From NCBI GenBank assembly GCA_964019425.1, contig OZ025807.1, forward strand, positions 554,823 through 618,822: a DNA stretch of 64,000 nt, written 5' to 3'. A program made the position numbers and the translations under genes. The notes beneath the pieces were generated by a model. It did no database searches. It was given only the letters and a program-made list of their open reading frames with translations, and was not told the DNA's origin. The stretch is from Flectonema sp. DT1601 (taxonomy: Eukaryota; Euglenozoa; Diplonemea; Diplonemida; Diplonemidae). This document shows, piece after piece, positions 38,029 through 49,408 of this stretch; the first letter of the stretch is position 1; each line of letters opens with the position of its first letter.

Positions 38029-39471
38029 ATGAAGCAGATGATGTTCGCTGGACTCGTCGCGACGAGTCTCGCCGCGAAGAGCGCGGATTTGGTTGAACAG
38101 GTTCCAGGATTCCCAAAGACATCATTCGACGTGTACTCTGGTTACTTAACTGTTAAGGGACCATTTCAACAGAACGATTACGATGAGTTAAGCATTCACT
38201 ACCAACTTGATACTTCTCAGGGAAGCTCAAGTGATCCTGTTGCTACTTGGCATCAGGGAGGTCCTGGAGGGTCATCACTTTACGGAGCTTACACTGAAAT
38301 GGGATACTTTCAGGTTTCTAACTCTGGTCCATTTGTTAACCCACACGCATGGAATAAGAGAGCTCACATGCTCTACTTAGAATCACCTGCTGGGTCATCT
38401 GATCCAATCGGATTCTCAACCTGCTCCAAGAATGGTCGCGTCGAAGATTTCTGCTCATGGAATGACACCTCTCAGGCCGAAGCATACGCCCACACTCTTT
38501 TGGCATTCTACGAAGCCTTCCCTGAGTACAAATCAAATGACTTGTACTTGACTGGTGAATCATACGCTGGACAATACATTCCAAACATTGCTTATTACAT
38601 TACGACAAACATGGCTGATAAGTTCTCTAACTTGAAGGGAATTGCCGTTGGAAACGGATGCTGGGGAGGATCGTCAACCTCCGTATCTTGCAACGGTCCA
38701 CACGCTGAACGTAACGATGTTGATTTGTTCTTTGGAAAGGGACTCATCGCTAAGAAGTTAAAAGATGAACTGTATGAAGCATGTGGATACACTGGAAAGC
38801 TTCCAGAGCCTGTAAGATGTGCTGCGGCATTTGGTACGATGGATCAAGAAGTTGGTCCTCACAATGTCTACGATATTTATGACAACTGTCCAGGTGCTGC
38901 TCGTTGGTCCGAAGAATCTGGCAAGTCGATGTCCTGGTTGAGAAGATATCTTCGTGAGAATATGAACACCCCAAACATCCATGAGCTCACTAAACAAATG
39001 GGTGGAGGATATGACTGGGCCTGTGGTGGTATGAAGCAAACAAAGGAATTCTTTTCTAGGAAGGAAGTTCAGGAGGCACTCCATCTTGGAAAGCCTGAAC
39101 AGTCTAGATTCAACTACAGACAATCTGGACCAGCTTCTGTTACTTTGTACCCAACCTTGGTGAAGAAGCTTCGCGTGTTGATCTACAACGGTGACTCTGA
39201 TTCTTGTGTTCCATACATTGGAAATGAGGAATGGACTACTGACTTAGCTGCTAAGGGTGTTCTATCTGAGAAGAAAGCATGGCATCCATGGTTTACAACT
39301 CCAGGTGCTCCAGTTCCAGCTGGGTACGCCACAAACTACAATGTGACTGGTGCCCCAACTAAGGACTTTACCTTTATCACCATCCGTCTTGCTGGCCACA
39401 TGGTTCCAAACTTTCAACCTGCTGCTGCATACTCCTTCTTTGACAGATATCTGTCTGGCAAGGAATTCTAA
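38029..39471 (+). CDS. serine carboxypeptidase, family S10
   Basis: 480 residues from the ATG at 38029; an upstream in-frame ATG at 37987 lies before the acceptor (AG 38013-38014) and would be removed. The enzyme removes C-terminal residues from peptides in the lysosome/vacuole or outside the cell. Visible: a signal peptide (MKQMMFAGLVATSLAAKSA), the oxyanion segment GGPGGSS, catalytic Ser178 in GESYAGQ, Asp in the GDSDSCVP motif (residues 388-395), and His457 in RLAGHMVP. Cysteines expected for disulfides are present. The length is normal for the family and there are no introns. Family assignment is firm; the substrate preference is not visible. Confidence 0.95.
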   Translation: MKQMMFAGLVATSLAAKSADLVEQVPGFPKTSFDVYSGYLTVKGPFQQNDYDELSIHYQLDTSQGSSSDPVATWHQGGPGGSSLYGAYTEMGYFQVSNSGPFVNPHAWNKRAHMLYLESPAGSSDPIGFSTCSKNGRVEDFCSWNDTSQAEAYAHTLLAFYEAFPEYKSNDLYLTGESYAGQYIPNIAYYITTNMADKFSNLKGIAVGNGCWGGSSTSVSCNGPHAERNDVDLFFGKGLIAKKLKDELYEACGYTGKLPEPVRCAAAFGTMDQEVGPHNVYDIYDNCPGAARWSEESGKSMSWLRRYLRENMNTPNIHELTKQMGGGYDWACGGMKQTKEFFSRKEVQEALHLGKPEQSRFNYRQSGPASVTLYPTLVKKLRVLIYNGDSDSCVPYIGNEEWTTDLAAKGVLSEKKAWHPWFTTPGAPVPAGYATNYNVTGAPTKDFTFITIRLAGHMVPNFQPAAAYSFFDRYLSGKEF

Positions 39472-40019
39472 GTGGTAAGATGATGAGGTCATTATTGGTC
39501 CCTATTCCCCATCCACCTTTGTTTGTTGTTTTGTTGCTATAAACTGGCTGTCAGCGTGCTGTTGTTCATTAGGCATCTCCCCTTCAATCCCCTCCTACTT
39601 ACCATTAACAATAAAAAGCTTCATTGGAGTTTGAGGTGGAATTTCTTTTCATCTTATTCTGAATAAAAGTGATGGCTTCGTTTTTTAGTAGTACTTTTTA
39701 TTTATTTATTTTATTAAACCGAACGAATGATGTTGGACAGCACATGTTAATACTTTCTTGCTTCACCAGTCTGACTAGACTCGTAAAACAGCCAAATATT
39801 TTTTTCGTGTGCTTCGTGTCATATTTAACGTGTTGTGTATCTTTAGATAGCCAATATCATTGGTCAGTTCTGAAAAAAAACTATTTCTCCCCTATCAAAA
39901 AATTCAAACAGATGATGAGAGAATAAAGATACTGGAACATCACTGCTATTTGTAAAAATAATTAAATAAATACCTTCTCTCTCTTCTTTTTCAGGTAGTA
40001 ATTTATTAAAGCTAATACA
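39472..40019. other. intergenic spacer between carboxypeptidase and RNA-binding protein genes
   Basis: This is a 548-base AT-rich spacer. It includes AATAAA-like sequences and a tract ttctctctcttctttttcag ending at 39994, the predicted splice acceptor 25 bases before the next start. No gene is recognised. Confidence 0.55.
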
Positions 40020-41960
40020 ATGATGCTCAACCCAAACGCGATGGCTGCGCAAGCGGCCGCACAGAACCAAATGCAAGATCAGTCTGAGTGTGTTCAGCCA
40101 AGTAATGGACCAGTTAAGCTGTTTGTTGGGCAAGTACCGGGTGTGTGTACAGAGGAGATGTTGCAACCATTATTTCAAGGGTTCGGAAACGTTCTTGAGG
40201 TCTCAATCATGCGTGACAAGACTACAAACAGATCAAAGGGATCCGCATGGGTTACATACGCTGAAAAAAGCTCAGCTGATACCGCAATTAAATTGCTTCA
40301 CAACCAGCACATCATCCCACCGCAGACAAACCCTCTTCAGATTAAGTTCGCAAGCTCTCCACCGCAACTTCAAAACAAGATGCTCTCAAACACAAACAGC
40401 CCTCTTTATGGTCAGCAGCAGCATTTGTTAAAACAATTAACTTACCTCAACAAATTTGGTGGACACTCTCACCCATCAAGAGGAGGACGTAAGCTTTTCA
40501 TTGGTCAAATTCCACGAGTCACAACTAACGAGCAGCTTCAGGAATTGATGGCAACGTACGGAACTGTTGAGGAAATTGTTATTTTGAAAGACAAACAGTC
40601 TGGTCAGGGTAAGGGTTGTGCTTTTATTGTTTATGGAAACAAGGATGAAGCAGAGCGTGCTATTACTGAACTTCATCAGAAGAAAACAATCCCACCAATG
40701 TCTAACCCTATGCAAGTATCGTACGCTGATGGTGAACTTGATGATCAGGAGCCAAAACTATTCGTCGGAATGGTTCCATACAAAGCAACTGAAGCAGACA
40801 TTGTTCAAGTATTTGAGCACTATGGACAAATTGTTGAAGTCGCTCTCCTAAAGTCTCAGGCTGGTCTCAGCCGTGGTTGCGCCTTCGTCAAATACCGCAG
40901 CATGGATGCCGCTCAGGCAGCCGTTTCAAACCTCCACGGAAACTTCAAAATGGAGGGAGGTATGTTATTTTTGTGAAAGTGGAGATGATGATTTTCTTTT
41001 TTGGTTTTTTTGGTTAATTTTCCACCGAGCTTTCAAAACAACAACAACAACGACACAGGAACCTCAGCGCTCACCGTTAAGTTCGCTGACAGTGAAAAGG
41101 AAAAGAAGAAGAGAATGAAACTCAAGCAATCCCTTGGACAGCTTGCTATGTACGGAATGGGAGGCGCTCCAGCAGGTCAACACCCGGGAATGCCACACCA
41201 AGGAGGAGGTGGTGGTAGTGGTGGTGGTGGTGGCGGTGGAGGTGGAGGTGGAGGTCCAATGCAGAGACCTGGCCCTAACGTCCACACAAAGATGCCAATG
41301 CAAGGAGGAATGATGAACAACCAAATCGTAGCTGAAAGAAAAGCATCGGGACCACCAGGTGCTAACTGTTTCATTCTTCACCTTCCTCTGTCATGGGGTG
41401 ATGAACAACTTCAGGAATCATTTGTTCCATTTGGTCAAATTATTAGTGCCACTGTCTTTAGAGATCGCTACACCGCCCAGTCTAAGGGTTTCGGTTTCGT
41501 CTCTTACGCCGACCCAGCCTCCGCTCAACAGGCAATCCAGGCGATGAATGGATACCAGATCGCAGGTCACTCTGAGAAGTTGAAGGTTTGTATTTTTGAT
41601 TATCTTCCTCTCTTTATGAGTTGTGTGTTAACAACCATTAAGAACCACTTATCCAATATCACAAATCAACAGGTCCAGCTAAAGAACAACGACAAGGCCC
41701 AACAGAAGGGTGGAATGTCTGCTGCAGCAGTTGCAACTCACAGGTAAGCATTTTAGTTATTTATCCGACACACACTTAATTTCTGATTGTCATCACTGCA
41801 TCTTTTGTGTGAACTTTTGTTTAATCTGTAAACACTGTAATGATGTAATTGAAAATAAAAACAAACAAACAGTCCTCCGGTAGGAGCTCCTCAGCCATCA
41901 GTGCCGTTGATGTCTCAAATGCAAAACAAGTACATCGAGATGGACGATCAAAGCAATTAG
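40020..41960 (+). CDS. CELF/Bruno-like RNA-binding protein with four RRMs
   Basis: Four exons (40020-40959, 41059-41585, 41673-41743, 41873-41960) give 541 residues. The introns are 99, 87 and 129 nt, all GT-AG, with acceptors gacacag, atcaacag and acaaacag. RRM1 starts [12 protein letters not shown]2 [12 protein letters not shown]3 KLFVGMVPY and RRM4 NCFILHLPL. Each has aromatic RNP1 residues ([28 protein letters not shown]). RRM3 is completed across intron 1 by [15 protein letters not shown], a very CELF-like ending. A poly-Gly linker (41203-41255) separates RRM3 and RRM4. The CELF family normally has three RRMs; four is unusual. The likely role is control of splicing, translation or mRNA decay. 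The acceptor lies at 39993-39994. Confidence 0.92.
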
Positions 41961-43126
41961 AAAGCTGAACGACTCCGTTATGTTTCACTTTTCTTTCTTC
42001 TCAATATATTATTCCCGCTGCAGTAGTCAGTTTGGGTGACCTTTTTTTCCCCTCTTCCTCCTCCGAAGTACTTAGGTAGATCACGTCGAAATTAGACGGT
42101 GATATTAAACTAAAATTATATAGGGGAATTATTAATTTTATTTTTTATTTAATTTTATTTATTACGAGTTAGCTAAGTTTTTTTTTTTTTCCAAAATGCC
42201 CCATCGAACCCGGAAGGAGAAACGAAAGTGAGTCTTCTGTTGTATCGGCTCTTTTAGCGTTTTTTACGGCTGCCTTGAGTTAAAGATAACGGTCTCTGCT
42301 GCCCATCAACGCGGAAAAAAAGAATGTGAGACTCAGTTAAGGCTTTCATTGGATTAACTTGAAATCCCTGCAGCAAATTCTCTTTGAAAAAAAAAAAAGA
42401 AAAAAAAAAAGAAAAGCTCAAATTTTCCCTAATAAACAGTGAAGGTAGCTTTCAGTTTCCGTTTTAAAGGAAAAGCTGCCACTCTTTTTTTTTTAATTTT
42501 TTTTTATTCTTTAATGCGTCATTTACGGCGCGTGACGCTGTCATTAGTTATATTCGATAAAACAGGCAACGAGGATTTTCTTGCCTTTGATTACCTTGTT
42601 ACGGATTACCGTTATCTGTGTTGTCTTGTCTCAGTATTTTTGCTTCTTTCCTGTGTGAAATTTTTAAAAAAAAAAAAAAATATAAATATTAAACAATCTG
42701 TTTTCTTGTTAATAAGCTAATCCTTCTATACTTGTTATTCCTTATTGTTGTATAGCGCTGCCAGGTTCACGATCTCTAGATGCAGGGCGCATTGTTTTGT
42801 GTCAAATTCGCTATGTGGAATTACTGTGTTAACGTGTTCGTGCAATTTTTATGATTGTGTTGCTCGGGAACATTACACTTTTCTGCAGTACTTGTTATGC
42901 GATGCATTGTGTTGTCACCCTTCCTATTCTACACACGAATCCGACGGTTTGTGTGGTGAATATTGCTGTCACTTAACTGCTTGCTTAAATGCGGTAGAAA
43001 AGTGACGCTGTTTTGTGAAAAATAAAAAAAAAAAAGAAGGGGGAAGAAGAAAAAAAATAAAATAAAAAAATAATAATAATTTTTCCCCCTTCTGTTGTTT
43101 TATTTTGCGATTCTTCGTATCAAAAA

Positions 43127-43165
<39 letters not shown>

Positions 43166-46100
43166 CCGACCTTTTTTTTGCTCTTCGGACTGCAACAACA
43201 GTCGTTGAGTCTTCAAAAGCTTTCTAAGCATGTTGTAAACTTGTGTGCATCCTACGACATTTGTGCTTGTAGGTAATTATAACGCCTTACACCTTTTCCA
43301 AGGGAAGGAGGTAGGAGGGTCAAAAAAAATGAGGGTTAAGAAAAAAATTGTTTTTTTTTTTAACTTCTCGACTTCTACCTATGTCCTACCTTGGATGCCC
43401 TGTGAAATACCTTGTTAGAGCATAGGGTGTTCTGACAGGGTTGTGAGGGATGTCGTGCTAATACTTTTCGTTATTTTGTTAGATACTGGCCGAGTATCAA
43501 ATTCTTACACTCGCACCGTTTTTGAGGTGCGCCCGTGTGCAAGTTAATAATTGTTTGTTTTAACATAATTTCATTATGTGATTAGCTGTAGTTGTGCAGT
43601 GGGAAAAAAAAAAAAAAACTTATATTGTCTTATTGTCTTTCTTGTGGATCAAAAAAGAATTTTTGTTTCTCCTGTTTTTTTTTTTTTTTCCACCTTTTTT
43701 ACCCCGACCCCCCGTTCTTTGCAATTGTTGTGAATTTTTTTTGCTGTCGCGGTATCTAACGAAAAAAAAAAAAAAAAAATGAAAATTGAGGTTTCTGGAG
43801 GGGAAAGAAAAAAAGAAACAGAAAGAAACAATGAAGGAACCTCCATGTTTACTGTAGTTTTCATCGAAGCACTTCCTTTGGTGTTTTACAGTGGTGTGAG
43901 GTAGGTAATTGGTGAGTACACATGTTACTAATTATCTTGATTCATGTCCCTCCGACCTCACCTCCGTTCCTTTTCCATTCCCCCGTCACGAAGTTTTTTC
44001 TCTTTTTTTTTTTGAACCAATTTTAAAAAGGTGTCAGAATTTTGGAAAAAAAATAAAAAAATAAATATGCAGCGTGCGGAAAAATTCGCTCGCGCAGTTG
44101 TCGATAAGGACGCGGCGGAAATACAAAAAAATAATAATAATTGAAAGAAAAGAAGAAAAATAAAATGAGTGGAAAGCAATCATAACTACCGAACACGAAC
44201 TATTCTTTGAACCATAACCAGGCAATCGTATGCTATTTGTTGTATTAGTCCATGCAAGTAACCTTCCAAGATGGACATGAGGGAAAAAGGAAAAAAAAAA
44301 AAAAAAAAAAGAAAATTATTCCTGTTAATCGTTTCGGTCTTTTATTTCATTTTCATTCTTAAGTTAGTTGACCATTTCATTTGTTTTTTTCTTTTTTTCT
44401 TTCTTTTTTTTTTTTTTGTTGTTGTTTTTTTCCCCCGACTATGGTTAATGCATTATATAGCTATCCTTGGGACATATTCTGTCGAGACGTTTGCTAGGGT
44501 GGGAAAGAAAATAAAGAACAGAAGAAAAGAAAAAAAAAACTCGTTTACAGCCAAGTTCCCTTCCCCCACCGTGACCCTCCTCATCCCCGTAAGTCTTCCG
44601 CGTCTACCAACCGCCGTGGCATTTTTTGCGTTTTTTTTTTTTTTTTGTTTTTTTTTTTTTGTTTTTTTGTGCCGCCTAGAAGGAGAAAAAAAAAAAAAAA
44701 AAAAAGGAAAAAAAAAAAAAAAGAGTGTGTGAAAAAAAAAGAAAAAAAATTTATACAAACGGAAATGACATGCAACAAGAAAGGGATAAGTAAATCCTAC
44801 AAGAAAAAGCTTTTGAGTATCAAGATAGCGGTATCACGATTGCTAATGTCATTTATTATATTCTTGTAACTTTTATTTAGTGGTTTTAGGTGTGCATCAA
44901 CCACCCATGTGAATTTACGTAGTGCCATCTCTTCTTTTGCTTCATGTTTGCAAGAAAAAAAAAAAAAAAAAGCCGCTATCCGAGGAGAGTTTGTATTCTG
45001 TCGGGGCAGTGGCAGGCGATTATTTCATATTTTAAGTTTCCGTCTCTATCTTCGAATCCGTTTTTTTTTTTTTATTATTATTATTAATAAAGGTGAACCT
45101 TGTTGTTATATTTTTGTCCAACCGCAACAACGGTAACAAAAAAAAAAAAAAAAAAAAGTTTAAAAACAATAACTAAAGTTGTAGTTTCAACTTATACAAC
45201 AGAACTATATAACTTTTGTACCTACCATTATTTAAACCTCGCGCGGCACCAAAGACAGGAGCCGGTAATAATAGCGTGAGATAATTTGGGTTTTTGCTCC
45301 CTTTCCCTTCCCCCTTTTTTTAATCAAGGATACAAGGACTTATTTCCCCTCTTTTTCATACACTCGATTCGCATTCATTTTAGGAGAGGGTTAGAGAGGG
45401 GGGAATAAGATTTTTTCGTTTGTAGTGTGGTGTGGTAGTGGCCTCCGTGTGTGGATCGTTTCTTTAACAGAAAAAAAAAAAAAAAAAAACAGAAAAGAAC
45501 GAATTGAATGAAAAGAAAAGAAAGGAAAAAAAAAAAAAAAAAAAAAACAGCAACCTTCCTAATCCGAATGCAGCGTGTCCGTGTGATAATTAATTTATAG
45601 CAAGCTGCAAATAGGACAGGATCAATTTAAGTTTTTTTTTTTTTTTACGGGTTTCTGAACTGGCTAATAAGTGTTCCGATCTATTTTTTTTGTACCTTTT
45701 TTCTATCTCGGTTCCTTTTCTTGTTATACAAGCGTGGGGAGTCGTTTTTTTTTTTTTAATTTTTTTTTTTTTTTTTTGTGTTTTTCTTTTTTTTATTTGT
45801 TTCCCTTCTCTGTGTCCTGAATAAAACAATACTACTGCAGTTGAATTTCGTGTATCCTTCCCCGCACTGGATAAGTTTCGCACCACTTAGTGATCATATC
45901 ATTAGGTTTTTTTATTTTGTTTTTTTTATTTAAAAAAAAAACAGAATAAGAAAAAAAAAAGCAATGGCGGATCACTATAACGAAAAATATTGATTGCAAG
46001 TTTGTTTGTTGTATTTTTGGAAACAGTTTTTCGTATGAATCTGGTCTCATCAAGTTGCTAGCTTAGGCTTGTACATTACCAGGAAGGGATTAAGAAAAAA

Positions 46101-46988
46101 AAAAAAAGAAGGAAAAAAAAAAAAGGAAAAAAAAAAGAAACTGCTTACCTTTTTCCTGAGAATCTTCGCGTGCTTTGAGTTGTGTTATTTTTTCCCCCAT
46201 TTTATTGTTGTCGAAGAACCTTATTTGTCTGTGTGCGTGTGCCTGTTTTTCCCCCCTTGCTTTTCATTTTTATTTGCACATTTTGCTGCATCTGTCTTCC
46301 CATTCCTGCGACTGCTACCCCTCGCGCCCCGACATTCAATGCTTTCCCCTCTTTTTTATTATTTTATTTTGTTACCATCAGCAAAATAATACTCAATTCG
46401 TGTCTTGGAGACGTCTGTTGTGCACCTAACAAGAAAGTCATAATAACTCTGGGCTTTGCATTGTCGCACTCGAAACACGTTCCCTCGGCCGGATTGGATC
46501 TTTGGTGTTGGAAAGTGAAAGAAAGAGCGATGTGAGAGAAAAAAGGAAAAAAAAAGAAAAAAAGAATGGGAATAAAACGTGGAGGTGCTAGCCTGTGGTA
46601 CTGTACGACGATCGCCAATCAGGAAAACAACAACAACGAAAAAAAAAAAAAAAAAAAAGGAAAAGAAAGTGAGTCCCAACATGATTATTAAAAAAACAAA
46701 AAAAAAAGTGAAAAGACGAAAGTTAAATAGCAAAAGAAGCTACTCTCTACACAGCATTGACCTACAGCTGTACTTCTGGTTCGCTGGTAACTCGCAAGGT
46801 TGGTTCCCCCGCCCCAACAACTTGCTCTCCTTTCTTTTCGTGTTTTCTCTCCCTGTGTGACTGTGTTGCCTTTATAAAGGACTTCTGATGTTTTTTAAAA
46901 ATTGTTGTCTTTTTTTCCTCAACTGTCTTGACCACACACAGATACAAAATAATATGAACAAATCACTTCAACGATAACTATCAAAATA
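41961..46988. other. 5-kb gene-poor spacer full of A and T homopolymers
   Basis: This is the longest spacer in the host part. It holds dozens of A and T runs (for example 43132-43161, 45121-45158, 45527-45547, 46641-46659). Open frames up to about 150 codons are all low-complexity or lack any domain. No transposon, tRNA or repeat shared with the left half was found. A long 3' UTR of the CELF-like gene or unrecognised non-coding RNAs could lie here, but the sequence does not show it. The acceptor for the next gene is cacacag at 46941. Confidence 0.5.
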
Positions 46989-47471
46989 ATGACCAGAAAT
47001 GTAGACTGGGCGATGGCTGTCCTAACATACGGAACGTCAGATGAAATACGACCTCCTGTGTTGGTGACAACACCGAGGGCACCACTCAGGAGGAAGACGT
47101 GTCAGAAAGTTGCTGAACTGAGGGATTTGTTACCACCTTCTGGTGGTGCTTCATTAACAAAAGACGCAGCTGTGATACCATTAAGGTTATCTTCAACTGA
47201 TGATATTTTTATGAAAGATCGCAGAGATGGACATCTTAAAAGCGTATCCGTGTCTTCAGGAGTGAAGGACATCAAACTGAAATTAGAATCTCAGTTCAAC
47301 CGTCGAAAAGGACGTGTCACAGTTCAAATATCGAGCCTCTCTTCTTCTCATTCGAATTATGGTAATCCTATTAAACCTCGACTGTGTTTAAAAAGATATC
47401 CAGTGCCACCTGGACATCCGCTTCCCAACTTACCAATCTCGTTCCGTTCAAGAAGGAGCAGGTTGGTGTAG
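46989..47471 (+). CDS. hypothetical basic protein, 160 residues
   Basis: The ATG at 46989 follows an AG acceptor at 46940-46941. The frame has host-like codon use and no low-complexity sequence, unlike the spurious frames to its left. The product is basic, with an Arg/Lys-rich C-terminus (SFRSRRSRLV) and no membrane segment. The pattern of short hydrophilic stretches with scattered hydrophobics suggests little fixed structure. No family is recognised. Support for coding is the acceptor, the position in the one-strand array and the absence of homopolymers; conservation is unknown. Confidence 0.55.
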   Translation: MTRNVDWAMAVLTYGTSDEIRPPVLVTTPRAPLRRKTCQKVAELRDLLPPSGGASLTKDAAVIPLRLSSTDDIFMKDRRDGHLKSVSVSSGVKDIKLKLESQFNRRKGRVTVQISSLSSSHSNYGNPIKPRLCLKRYPVPPGHPLPNLPISFRSRRSRLV

Positions 47472-47737
47472 GATTTTATTATTTTTTTTTTTTTTTTTAT
47501 ATTACATATTTACCCCAATATATATCTCATCTGCTGTAGTTAACATTGTTTTCCTATTTATGATTTTGGACGAGAGAGAGTTGAAATTTATTTTAATAAA
47601 TTCTTGTCTCTGCAGCGATCTGAAATATTAAAAAAAAAAAAACACAAAAAAAAAAAAAAAAATGAAAACAAGTACTTATAATTGTGAATTCTGATAAACA
47701 AATTTTATTTTTTAAAAGAGGAATACCATAAAACACA

Positions 47738-49408
47738 ATGTTAAGAACATGTCGGGTATTACAGCAGACCATCTACCTCACTGGTGAGCCAAACTTAAAA
47801 CTCGAGGAATTAAAAGGTTTAGCATGTGGGGAAACTGATGTGAAATTATCCATGTTGGACTTCTGCAGGGAAAAGATCCAAACAGCAAGGACACTAGTTG
47901 ATCATCATGTTGAAGAAGAGAATGTTGTCTACGGAATTACTACCGGATTTGGTAAGTTAAAAAACGTAGCAATCGCAAAGGGAGACCTACGAAAGTTGCA
48001 AGACAACTTAGTACTGTCGCACTGCTGTGGAGTCGGTGAACCAATGCCCATAGACGAAGTAAGGATCACTCAAGTCTTAAGATTGTGGGGTCTTTCACAA
48101 GGACACTCTGGGATCAGACTAGAACTTGCTGATCAGTTGATAAGGTTTTTTAATAAACAATTTGTTCCTTTTGTTCCTCGCAAGGGATCTGTGGGTGCAT
48201 CAGGAGACTTAGCACCTCTGTCACACATGGCAGCTGCCTACATGGGATACGGTAAGGCTTATGTTAAAGGTGAACTCATGAATGCAACAGATGCCTTGAA
48301 GGCTGTTGGTGAAAAGCCAATTCAACTTGAAGCTAAGGAAGGCCTTTCATTAATCAACGGAACAGAAATCATGAAATCAACAGCTGTGTTAGCGCTTCTT
48401 CGCGCAGAGCGACTCGCTGTTGCTGCTGATGGTATTGCTGCTCTCTCACTCGAAGCGTTGATGGGAACTGCTACTCCTTTTGCAGAAAGACTTGCAAAGT
48501 TAAAAGGTGATGCTGGACACATGGCCACTTCCCATAATATGAGAGAAGTATTAAAAGACAGTGAGATCTTAACAAGTCATACAAAGTGTGATAGAGTTCA
48601 AGATCCTTACTCTTTAAGATGTATTCCAGTCATTCATGGATCAGTAAAGAATGCAATTCAACACGTTAGACAAGTTCTCAGTACTGAAATTAACTCAGTC
48701 ACAGACAACCCGATTATCTTTGCAGATACAGGATGCATACTCTCAGCTGGTCACTTTCATGGGATGCCAGTTTCTATGGCAATGGACTACTTGACTCTGG
48801 CTTTGGCTACTCTTGCGAATGTTTCAGAACGTAGAACAGAACAGCTTGTTAATCCCGACTTATCGAGAATGCCAGGATTTCTCGCACCAAATCCAGGACT
48901 CGATTCTGGTTATATGATTGCTCAGGTTGCATCTGCTGCTCTTTGTAGTGAAAACAAAGTTCTGGCTCACCCAGCATCTGTTGATACTATTCCGACATCA
49001 GCTAATCAAGAAGATCACGTTTCTATGGGAACTCATTCTGCGAGAAAGTGTTTTGATGTTCTTTTAAACACTGAACATGTTATTGCTATTGAGTTTCTTT
49101 GTGCAGCCCAAGGTCGTGAATTCCACGATGAACTCGCAGAAGGAAAAGGAACTCGCGAACTACGAACTCTCCTCAGAACTCTCGTTCCTCGTCTTGAGGG
49201 AGATCGATACACCTACATTGATATGGAGCACGCTGCTGGACTTATCCGTAGTGGGACCGTCACTGATACTTTGGTGTGTTATTCTTTGTTGTTTAGTCTC
49301 TTATATTCATCATATCGAAAAGAGTTTTTAAAAAAAAAAAAACTAAAACAGGACAAGGCCTGCAACATGAAACTTGCTGGTGACTTTAAGCTATCGCAAT
49401 TCGTCTAG
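47738..49408 (+). CDS. hutH: histidine ammonia-lyase
   Basis: Two exons (47738-49273, 49352-49408) encode 530 residues, normal for the family. The 78-nt intron is GT-AG with acceptor aaaacag. Its length is a multiple of three without a stop, so unspliced RNA would add 26 residues instead of truncating the protein. The enzyme deaminates L-histidine to urocanate, the first step of histidine breakdown. The Ala154-Ser155-Gly156 triad inside GSVGASGDLAPLSHM forms the MIO cofactor. The other family landmarks (NGTEIMKS, FHGMPVSMA, HPASVDTIPTSANQEDHVSM) are present. Histidine and not phenylalanine/tyrosine is favoured by the overall pattern. A candidate upstream acceptor is ctctgcag at 47615; a nearer AG at 47719 is possible. 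Confidence 0.95.
   Translation: MLRTCRVLQQTIYLTGEPNLKLEELKGLACGETDVKLSMLDFCREKIQTARTLVDHHVEEENVVYGITTGFGKLKNVAIAKGDLRKLQDNLVLSHCCGVGEPMPIDEVRITQVLRLWGLSQGHSGIRLELADQLIRFFNKQFVPFVPRKGSVGASGDLAPLSHMAAAYMGYGKAYVKGELMNATDALKAVGEKPIQLEAKEGLSLINGTEIMKSTAVLALLRAERLAVAADGIAALSLEALMGTATPFAERLAKLKGDAGHMATSHNMREVLKDSEILTSHTKCDRVQDPYSLRCIPVIHGSVKNAIQHVRQVLSTEINSVTDNPIIFADTGCILSAGHFHGMPVSMAMDYLTLALATLANVSERRTEQLVNPDLSRMPGFLAPNPGLDSGYMIAQVASAALCSENKVLAHPASVDTIPTSANQEDHVSMGTHSARKCFDVLLNTEHVIAIEFLCAAQGREFHDELAEGKGTRELRTLLRTLVPRLEGDRYTYIDMEHAAGLIRSGTVTDTLVCYSLLFSLLYSSYRKEFLKKKKLKQDKACNMKLAGDFKLSQFV

Noticed and set aside
45160-45260. Possible spliced-leader RNA gene in the AT-rich spacer
   Set aside because: I looked for a short exon with a GT donor, Sm-like site and terminator and found no convincing arrangement; no repeat copy either.
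42439-46860. Several 60-150-codon frames between the CELF-like gene and 47 kb
   Set aside because: They run through A or T homopolymers (poly-Lys, poly-Phe), overlap each other on both strands and lack domains.
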